Positions 57,581 through 64,000 of a stretch of 64,000 nt of DNA are shown here, in pieces. The stretch's first letter is position 1; the number at the start of each line of letters is the position of its first letter. A model generated the notes under the pieces. The model saw nothing but the letters and a program-made list of their open reading frames with translations. It made no database searches and was not told the origin of the DNA. This DNA comes from JBGQAS01 sp963699305 (lineage in GTDB: Bacteria > Chloroflexota > Anaerolineae > Anaerolineales > Anaerolineaceae): assembly GCA_963699305.1 (NCBI GenBank), contig OY969431.1, positions 1,426,001 to 1,490,000 on the forward strand, in the 5' to 3' direction. A program made the position numbers and the translations under genes.

Positions 57581-59595
57581 AGATCGTCTGACACCTGATT
57601 GTACATAGTTTGTACATTATTTTCATCGGAAGATTTGAAATGATAAATTATACAAAGATTCTTTTGAATGAACTCATTTTGTTTGACTTTTGATAACACA
57701 TAATAATACTTCTCATTCTGGAGTTTATAGGCGTAACCTTCAAGAAATGGAGCCCATTCAATCGGATCCTTCGCTTGGAGGTCCATACTGATAACCTGAT
57801 CGCCTAATTCAACAATGGTATCCCAATCATGTCTTTGGCGGGCAAGGCTTGCTTTTTGATAAAAATAACACCAATCATGCGCTGGTTCTTCACCAAGAAT
57901 TTCCGTTGGGATGGAGATGGATTTTTCCTCTACTTCAATATTATCGATCTTCGAACGTGATGCGACCATGAAAATGTATGGGTCCACGCTCAAAGGTACT
58001 TCCAGCTGTTGTGAATCTAACACATGGATGCAACCACCTGTTTTTGGAAGAGAAATGATGAGCGATTTTTCATAATCTCTCGTGTAAATCACCGTTCTGA
58101 TCTCTTTTTCCGAAACTTCTGAATTTGCGATATGGTATGCGGAGCGGGAATCCAATAACACACTAACAATTTGTGGCGTGTTTTCTTCAGGGTAATATAT
58201 TCTGTTCGCGAGAGGGAAAATTTCATAGTCGTACCAAAATCCATAATTTTTAGGTAATGAGGGGATGAGCACTGTCCCCCTTTTTATTCCGGGAGCTCTC
58301 CATATGAGCTGCCACCAAAAACCCTTCTGAACACTCCACACCTCACCAAAATAATTGGTGTTCAATACCTGTGTCATTATCGATACGACGATTAAACTGG
58401 AACATAATCCATACCAAAGGAATTTCCTGCTTTTCAACTGGGAGAGAAAGAAAACGATAAATCCGACTACTACGATGAACGTTGGTATTGTATAACGATC
58501 AAACCCGTATTCAAAAGAGATTTCCCTTTGGTTAAAATTGATCGGTACCATGATGACAAGGAGTGTTAGTAATGAAACCGAGAAGAGAACCAATTTCTTC
58601 CTATTGGTGTATTGTGATCGTTTTGGTTTTTGATTGGAATTCGTTGAATTATATTGATCGATCACTCCGGCGCTGATAATAAATAACACAACTGTTGATA
58701 TGGATACCAACACAGCACTGATAACCGCTGTCGATGAAGATTGACTAACCAGAGAAGACAATGGAGCTGAATATGCACCCGGAAATAAGTCCAGTAAATC
58801 TTGTCCTACGGATATAAGAAGCTTTAATATATAGGCTTTTGGATTTGAGAGATACAATCCGATAATTGCTGTCTCATCAACTCTGACGCGTTGCGGACTG
58901 AAAATCTCCAATCTCCAAAAAAGGAAAATTAATAAACCAAAAATATACGGAATTAATGCAAAAACTAATTGCTTCCACTTATTTGGTGAATAAGCTTGCT
59001 TTCGTGCAAAAAAATAGATGACCAGGATTCTAAGTACTTCCAGTCCAATGAAATATTCCAACAATGATAAATAAGCAAACTGGAGAACAATAGAAAATGC
59101 GATCAGCGGAATTTTTATCTTCCACTTTTTTGTTTTTAAAGCACCGATGGTTGACAGGATTGACAGGAAAAATAACAACATGGTAAAGAAATGAGTTTGA
59201 TATATAACTGCATCATATTGTTGCAGAAAACCCGGATATGTAAGAAACAGAATCGCAGCTAACAGACATTCCACTACATTATTTGGAAATATCAACTTTA
59301 ATATAATAAAGAAAAGTAAAGCAGAGAAGATATGAATGATGAGCTCATACAAAAACCATGATCGGAAATTCAGATCAAAGATTTTATACAGAATCGATAA
59401 ATTGATGCCTACCGCTGGTCTATCAACCGACAATAATTCATTGAGGTCTTTACCGAGGTATTTAGCCATAACGATATTCCATGAATCATGGTAAACACCT
59501 AGTCTCGAAGAAAATGGTAGATAGGTCAATAATCCGATGGAAATTAATAGAACAATCGGAATCACTAGTTTGAAAAAGCTGCTAAACTTTTTCAC
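57562..59595 (-). CDS. Large multi-pass membrane protein of the glycan locus
   Basis: The 677-residue protein has about twelve helices up to residue 420 and a soluble C-terminal domain of about 250 residues. The first loop contains YHDSWNIVMAKYLGKDLNEL with a D-rich site after helix one, as in GT-C enzymes, and RPAVGINL follows. I regard it as a likely GT-C transferase or glycan-handling protein. Its ATG overlaps the GT4 gene by four bases. Confidence 0.7.
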   Translation of the reverse strand: MKKFSSFFKLVIPIVLLISIGLLTYLPFSSRLGVYHDSWNIVMAKYLGKDLNELLSVDRPAVGINLSILYKIFDLNFRSWFLYELIIHIFSALLFFIILKLIFPNNVVECLLAAILFLTYPGFLQQYDAVIYQTHFFTMLLFFLSILSTIGALKTKKWKIKIPLIAFSIVLQFAYLSLLEYFIGLEVLRILVIYFFARKQAYSPNKWKQLVFALIPYIFGLLIFLFWRLEIFSPQRVRVDETAIIGLYLSNPKAYILKLLISVGQDLLDLFPGAYSAPLSSLVSQSSSTAVISAVLVSISTVVLFIISAGVIDQYNSTNSNQKPKRSQYTNRKKLVLFSVSLLTLLVIMVPINFNQREISFEYGFDRYTIPTFIVVVGFIVFFLSQLKSRKFLWYGLCSSLIVVSIMTQVLNTNYFGEVWSVQKGFWWQLIWRAPGIKRGTVLIPSLPKNYGFWYDYEIFPLANRIYYPEENTPQIVSVLLDSRSAYHIANSEVSEKEIRTVIYTRDYEKSLIISLPKTGGCIHVLDSQQLEVPLSVDPYIFMVASRSKIDNIEVEEKSISIPTEILGEEPAHDWCYFYQKASLARQRHDWDTIVELGDQVISMDLQAKDPIEWAPFLEGYAYKLQNEKYYYVLSKVKQNEFIQKNLCIIYHFKSSDENNVQTMYNQVSDDLCQKYY

Positions 59596-60746
59596 CTCTT
59601 CACGCTTCTGCGTTTGATCTTGGAAAATCCGCCCTGATTCTCTTTCTGAATGCCATTTTCAATATCCCGAAAGATTTCAATGAGTAGTTGGGAATTCTTT
59701 TTCCAATTTGCTTTTTTTTCCACAAGTGCTCGATTCAGAGAACCGACCCTTATTGATTTTGTATCTGCTTGGATTTTCAAAATTCTCGTGGATAAATCAT
59801 CGATATTGCCTTCCGAAAAAAGCCAACCATTTTCTCCGGTTTTTATCCATTCACGATTTCCCGGAATATCCGAGACAAGCACAGGACAACCGCATGCCAT
59901 TGCTTCAAGAAGCGAAACAGAGCTTCCATCAGAATGAGAAGCGCTGACATACAAATCAGCGGCACGATATAAATCAGGCAACTCACGCTGATCAATCCTG
60001 CCCGGAAAATATACCTGGTCGCAAATTCCCTGGTCGGTGAGTAGGTTATGAATGAATGTTTTTTGTGAACCAGTTCCTGCAAGTAACAGCCGTATTCGAT
60101 TATTTTTCTTGAATGCCAGGATAAAAGCCCGAACGACATCATCAACGCCATATATTGGCTCCCAGGAACGATTGGAAAATACAATAAAATTATTATCCCA
60201 CCCTAATTCTTTTCTCGTCTTGTTGCCTGAACCAGGAGAAAACAGCTTTATATCCACGCCCCATGGGAATTGAACAATTCTCTTTTTTGAAAACCCAAAT
60301 TGCTTGGCTTTTTCAGTGACCGCTTTGCAATCCGTGATTAATACATCACTTCGTTGCAGAGTTGTTTTGGTAATGGATTTCCAAAAAATGTTTCGATCTG
60401 CCTCTTTCAATAAATCCGAACCCCAGGACATACTAATGAGAGGATGAAACCCCGTTTTTACCGCGATGTAAGCTACGCGTTGAATCGGTCCTGCGTGGAT
60501 AACGTCTGGATGATATTCATCAATGATTTGTCGGAGGGCATTGCTGTATGATGAATATTCGATCCACCTTGCCTTTTTCCCGCGCGGACGCCATGCAATT
60601 TCCTTTACTCGATTTGGTAAAAAACCTTTGATTGAAGAACTTGGTTCAAGTCTAAGTATAAAGACCTCATTTTTCCCTTTGGCAAGCGCTGTTAAGAAAC
60701 GATGGTCGTGAACAGAATAATCCAGGGTGAAATATAAAATTTTCAC
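59592..60746 (-). CDS. GT4-family glycosyltransferase
   Basis: The 384-residue protein is a GT-B enzyme with an IHAGPIQRVAYIA segment in the N-terminal domain and, in the C-terminal domain, VFSNRSWEPIYGVDDVV, LYVSASHSDGSSVSLLEAMACGCPVLVSD with the GT4 E-x7-E-type site (here S-D-G-S-S-V-S-L-L-E). It overlaps both neighbours by four bases. It probably adds a sugar to a lipid-linked intermediate. Confidence 0.9.
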   Translation of the reverse strand: MKILYFTLDYSVHDHRFLTALAKGKNEVFILRLEPSSSIKGFLPNRVKEIAWRPRGKKARWIEYSSYSNALRQIIDEYHPDVIHAGPIQRVAYIAVKTGFHPLISMSWGSDLLKEADRNIFWKSITKTTLQRSDVLITDCKAVTEKAKQFGFSKKRIVQFPWGVDIKLFSPGSGNKTRKELGWDNNFIVFSNRSWEPIYGVDDVVRAFILAFKKNNRIRLLLAGTGSQKTFIHNLLTDQGICDQVYFPGRIDQRELPDLYRAADLYVSASHSDGSSVSLLEAMACGCPVLVSDIPGNREWIKTGENGWLFSEGNIDDLSTRILKIQADTKSIRVGSLNRALVEKKANWKKNSQLLIEIFRDIENGIQKENQGGFSKIKRRSVKR

Positions 60747-61810
60747 TTTACCAGGTCAACCCATCGGATTTCTTTTCCAAATGGAAGATTATCTGCTGCT
60801 TTTGTTCCTATCACTGAGGGAATTTCGCTTGGTTTGATCGCACCCGGTGTTGCAGGCCGTAGCACATCCAACATTTCCCGGGTAATGGTCTCTCCAGATT
60901 TGATATCACGGGCTGCTCTCAAGCACCTGCGCTGAATAATAACCGTCTCATTTTCATTCTCGGCAACAATTTTATTTGACGAGCCCAACGCTTTTTCCAA
61001 CTGCCGGACCCCCTTTACCATCTCTGCCCAAGAAACCGGATTCATCGCAAACGCATGATCCGGACCTTCCCGGTTGTTATCATCCGTAAAATGCTTTTCA
61101 ATAGCGCGTGCACCCAGCGCAACAGCACCTAGAGCGGTGGCATGTCCCGGAGTGTGATCCGACAAACCAAGAATCAGATTGGGAAATATCAATGCATATG
61201 TCTTTAGAACATTCAAATTGATGAATTTAAAATTCTCAAGACTAGCTGTGTAATTGGTATTGCATTGCATCAGTACAAGGTTTTTATTGATCGCCAAGAT
61301 GGACTCCACTGCACGTTGGACTTCACCAATATCCGCGGCACCAGTTGCCAGGAGAATAGGCTTTCCTTTTTTTGCAATATATTGGAGTGTTTCCAACCAG
61401 TCAATCTCTCCAGACCCAATTTTGTATGCAGGTACATAGGGATCGAGCATATCGGTGGCTTCAAAATCGTATGGTGCAGAAAAATAATCAATACCAACTT
61501 TATCGCATTCTTCTTTTAGAATGGGTGTCCATTCAAAAGCTACAGATGCACCCTTGTAGACTTCAAATACCGATGTCTTCCATTTGGATTGATGCGATTG
61601 TTGCCCACCCATCGTGCGAAACCCATAATCAGACACTATTTTGGATGCCTGGAAATTTTGGAACTTGGCAGCATCCGCTCCAGCTTCCTTTGCTAACCGG
61701 ATTAAGGTCTTTGCTCTATCCAGACTTCCATCGTGGTTTGCAGCTATATCTGCAATAAAGTAGGTAGGATGATCATTTCCAATGATGTGTTTTCCTATCT
61801 TTATTTCCAT
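60743..61810 (-). CDS. NeuB/PseI-family nonulosonate synthase with SAF domain
   Basis: The 355-residue protein has the complete architecture: a TIM barrel with FIADIAANHDGS and KFQNFQASKI near the start, KIGSGEIDWLETL, SDHTPGH and IEKHFTDDNNREGPDH, and a C-terminal SAF domain (about 295-350, RRCLRAARDIKSGETIT). It condenses PEP with a 2-acylamino hexose to a nine-carbon acid. The gene follows a reductase and PseB, so its substrate is probably a 6-deoxy-N-acetylhexosamine derivative, making a 9-deoxy acid. The ATGA overlap with the GT4 gene suggests coupling. Confidence 0.92.
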   Translation of the reverse strand: MEIKIGKHIIGNDHPTYFIADIAANHDGSLDRAKTLIRLAKEAGADAAKFQNFQASKIVSDYGFRTMGGQQSHQSKWKTSVFEVYKGASVAFEWTPILKEECDKVGIDYFSAPYDFEATDMLDPYVPAYKIGSGEIDWLETLQYIAKKGKPILLATGAADIGEVQRAVESILAINKNLVLMQCNTNYTASLENFKFINLNVLKTYALIFPNLILGLSDHTPGHATALGAVALGARAIEKHFTDDNNREGPDHAFAMNPVSWAEMVKGVRQLEKALGSSNKIVAENENETVIIQRRCLRAARDIKSGETITREMLDVLRPATPGAIKPSEIPSVIGTKAADNLPFGKEIRWVDLVK

Positions 61811-61820
61811 AATCCACTCC

Positions 61821-62738
61821 TTAGCTCTTTATAAATCCATGAAGTATTTCAGGATAATTGAGCTGTTTCTGCTGCCAAAACCCTTCCAATGATTCAGATT
61901 GTCCTGGTAATTTTTCTTTCAGAGCTGATGTAAGTTTATCAACATTTAGGGTTAAGTTCGGAGAGCGCCTTGCTACCAACCCACTATCTGCAACCCGGGT
62001 GGGTTCCACCAACATTTCAGTAAGCCCAAATTTACGAGCGATCGCTATTCCGAAATCATACTTGCTGAGACTCTCACTGCTCACAGTATGATAAATCCCG
62101 TGTAATTCCTCTCTAATCATCTTGAGTAAAACCTCAACCAGGTTCATCACAAACAAAGTACAAAAATGAACATCAGTAAAACCTTGTATCTTTTTACCAG
62201 CTTTCAAATTTGCATAAAATATTTCTGCCAGGCTTCGATTTCCATGCAGACTCCATCCAAAAAAATTGACTCGGGCGATGATTGCGTCAGGATTTTCGTT
62301 CTTAACTGCGTTTTCACCTTCCAATTTGCTTTTCGCGTAAACACTTAATGGATTCGGTTGGTCGTTTTCTGAATAGTCCCCTTTTTCACCATCAAAAACA
62401 GCATCTGTGGATATGTGAACCAACGGGATGGATTTTTGTCTGCATATCGCAGCAATAATTCCTGGAAGAACTCCATTTACAAGCAGGGCGCGTTCTGGTT
62501 GTTTTTCACATTCATCTACAATTGCCATGGCAGCGGTGTGGATCACGACATCCGGTTGTATCCGCTCGATGAGTCTTTTGGGTGCACTTTCATTTAAAAG
62601 ATCCTCCACGATCACTTGGTATGGAACTCCCTGGAGTTCATCCCGTTGAATGACACCGACAACTTCATGATCCTTTGCCAGATGCAGACAAAGGTTTAAC
62701 CCAAGTAATCCACTCGCCCCCGTAACAAAGTAACGCAT
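61821..62738 (-). CDS. RfbD-like SDR sugar reductase
   Basis: About 305 residues from an ATG at 62738 that overlaps the PseB stop codon; the GTG at 62741 is less likely. The NAD(P) motif TGASGLLGLN is near residue 6, and ISTDAVFDGEKGDY with S, Y (YAKSKLEGE) and K makes the catalytic site, as in dTDP-4-dehydrorhamnose reductase. It probably reduces the 4-keto group made by PseB. This replaces the PseC aminotransferase that would be expected for pseudaminate. Confidence 0.88.
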   Translation of the reverse strand: MRYFVTGASGLLGLNLCLHLAKDHEVVGVIQRDELQGVPYQVIVEDLLNESAPKRLIERIQPDVVIHTAAMAIVDECEKQPERALLVNGVLPGIIAAICRQKSIPLVHISTDAVFDGEKGDYSENDQPNPLSVYAKSKLEGENAVKNENPDAIIARVNFFGWSLHGNRSLAEIFYANLKAGKKIQGFTDVHFCTLFVMNLVEVLLKMIREELHGIYHTVSSESLSKYDFGIAIARKFGLTEMLVEPTRVADSGLVARRSPNLTLNVDKLTSALKEKLPGQSESLEGFWQQKQLNYPEILHGFIKS

Positions 62739-63745
62739 CACACGTTGAGCTCCTGCTCCATGTTTTGTTCGATTGGAGCGATGATTTTCTTGATCTCATC
62801 AAGGCTTAACCACTCAGAATTGGATTCGGATGCATATCTGAAATTATCTGGGAGTTTAATATTCTCATTTTCCCAGGATTTTCCAAACCAAAGTGTCTCT
62901 GCTGGTTGAACTATATACATATCCTTTAGCTCCACCGTATTTCGGGCTTCATCTTCCGAAATTAATACTTCGTGCAGTTTTTCACCTGGACGGATTCCAA
63001 TCACATTGATGGAAGCCTTTGGCGCAATCGCATGTGCCAGATCAATGACTTTCATGCTCGGGATTTTTGGAACAAAAACTTCTCCGCCCTGCATTAATTC
63101 AATACAATGAATGACAAAACGAACACCTTGATCCAGCGAGATCCAAAAGCGCGTCATCCTTTCATCGGTGACGGTAATCACCCCGCTTGAGCGTTGCTTT
63201 AGAAATACTGGTACAACGCTTCCCCGGCTGCCAACAACGTTGCCATATCGGACACAGCTGATGCGAGTTTTTTTTCCGCCTGCGTACGCGTTGCTCTGGA
63301 TAAGTAATTTTTCCGCCGCAAGTTTGGTTGCACCGTACAAATTGATCGGATTGACCGCCTTATCGGTGCTTAGAGCTAACACCTTTTCAACCCCAGCATC
63401 GAGTGCGGCTTCCACAACATTGCTGCTGCCCAGGATATTTGTTTTGATGGCTTCCATCGGATTGTATTCGCATGCCGGTACCTGTTTGAGTGCAGCTGCG
63501 TGAACAACGATATTGACACCATCGAAAGCCCTGCGCAGCCTGTCACAATCCCGGACATCCCCGATGAAATAACGCAGAGTTGGGTGGTCATATCCAGCCA
63601 CCTGCATTTCATGCTGCTTCAATTCGTCGCGGCTTAGAACAATCAATTTGGAAGGATGATATTCTTTCAGCATCGTGGCAATAAATTTCTTACCAAACGA
63701 CCCTGTTCCACCAGTAACCAGCACAACTTTGTCTTTCCAGTTCAT
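62738..63745 (-). CDS. pseB: UDP-N-acetylglucosamine 4,6-dehydratase (inverting; PseB/FlaA1-like)
   Basis: The 335-residue protein is an extended SDR: TGGTGSFGKKF near residue 11, HAAALKQVPACEYNP, and STDKAVNPINLYGATKLAAEKL with the YxxxK site. VRYGNVVGSRGSVVP follows. The full pattern is that of PseB/CapE-type enzymes, which dehydrate UDP-GlcNAc at C4-C6 and invert C5. The product feeds the reductase and the NeuB enzyme downstream. It is the first complete gene in the nonulosonate run, three bases after a methyltransferase-like gene. Confidence 0.93.
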   Translation of the reverse strand: MNWKDKVVLVTGGTGSFGKKFIATMLKEYHPSKLIVLSRDELKQHEMQVAGYDHPTLRYFIGDVRDCDRLRRAFDGVNIVVHAAALKQVPACEYNPMEAIKTNILGSSNVVEAALDAGVEKVLALSTDKAVNPINLYGATKLAAEKLLIQSNAYAGGKKTRISCVRYGNVVGSRGSVVPVFLKQRSSGVITVTDERMTRFWISLDQGVRFVIHCIELMQGGEVFVPKIPSMKVIDLAHAIAPKASINVIGIRPGEKLHEVLISEDEARNTVELKDMYIVQPAETLWFGKSWENENIKLPDNFRYASESNSEWLSLDEIKKIIAPIEQNMEQELNV

Positions 63746-63748
63746 TTA

Positions 63749-64000
63749 TTATCCCTTTCTTAATACGATCATTGGATATTGTCCGTTTTCACCAAAATAG
63801 GTGGGAAATTTTTCTTCGAGTTTATACAATTGGTTCAGCCAATATTTCCCGCAAAACCCTGGGTGGATCAATGCTCGTAAAAACCGAACGCTGACCGATC
63901 TCCAAACAAAGATTTCAAACAGGATTTTTCCTCCCAATTGCTTTTTCAGCCATTCCGCACTGGTTTTTTCGACAAACGTACCTCGTTTTTGAGGTTGGGA
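63749..64000 (-). CDS. C-terminal part of a methyltransferase-like protein (cut by the window edge)
   Basis: The frame is open to the window edge, so the protein's start lies beyond 64000. The 83 visible residues contain GTFVEKTSAEWLKKQLGGK and LIHPGFCGKYWLNQLYKLEEKFP, then GENGQYPMIVL, a pattern found at the end of class I SAM-dependent methyltransferases of glycan loci. The TTG at 63937 is not a true start. The assignment to a methyltransferase is tentative. Confidence 0.6.
   Translation of the reverse strand, partial: SQPQKRGTFVEKTSAEWLKKQLGGKILFEIFVWRSVSVRFLRALIHPGFCGKYWLNQLYKLEEKFPTYFGENGQYPMIVLRKG

Noticed and set aside
1..64000. CRISPR arrays, cas genes, transposases and integrases.
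   Set aside because: None was seen. No regularly spaced repeats, no DDE or tyrosine-recombinase motifs in any open frame.

Overview
This is bacterial DNA with dense genes, short operons and Shine-Dalgarno sites. The gene content (a MalT-like LuxR regulator followed by an MDR reductase and DUF6326-type membrane proteins, an MglA-type GTPase beside a DUF4388 protein, a GPH sugar transporter, and a very large nonulosonate/glycan locus) suggests an anaerobic Chloroflexota of the Anaerolineae type. That placement is inference from gene content only.

Layout. (1) 0.1-8.9 kb, + strand: a response regulator, a YhhN protein, then a tight catabolic operon of GPH transporter, IclR regulator, IolD-like ThDP enzyme, split transketolase, RpiB/LacAB-type isomerase and Gfo/Idh dehydrogenase. 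(2) 9.0-11.9 kb: a GNAT-like protein, a membrane protein and a TatA/B-TatC pair. (3) 12.1-21.6 kb: an accessory stretch with a compositionally different RibD-like reductase, fragments of tRNA 3' ends, and a minus-strand run from a MalT-like activator down to a lipoprotein; it ends at an intact tRNA-Glu(CUC) with a near-consensus promoter. (4) 21.7-24.0 kb, minus strand: response regulator, V4R-like protein, Ras/MglA-type GTPase and DUF4388 protein, a signalling module. (5) 24.2-28.5 kb, + strand: helicase-associated protein, glycine C-acetyltransferase and a DUF6056 membrane protein. (6) 28.7-64 kb, minus strand throughout: a glycan locus of more than 30 genes, many joined by 4-bp ATGA overlaps. 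It holds GT2, GT4 and GT-C glycosyltransferases, PseB, two NeuB-family synthases, three CMP/NTP-sugar transferases, sugar dehydrogenases, methyltransferases, a carrier protein and an amino acid:[carrier protein] ligase.

How the genes fit together. The first operon reads as uptake, oxidation, isomerisation and ThDP-dependent cleavage of an unidentified polyol, sugar or cyclitol. The last region reads as synthesis of two nonulosonic-acid-type sugars, their CMP activation, assembly into a surface glycan by GTs, and modification by methyl groups and probably by an amino acid delivered on a carrier protein.

A caution for all readers: about twenty single-base frameshifts break otherwise intact, conserved proteins, mostly at short homopolymers. 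I describe each as one gene with a break and regard most as likely sequence errors rather than true pseudogenes.
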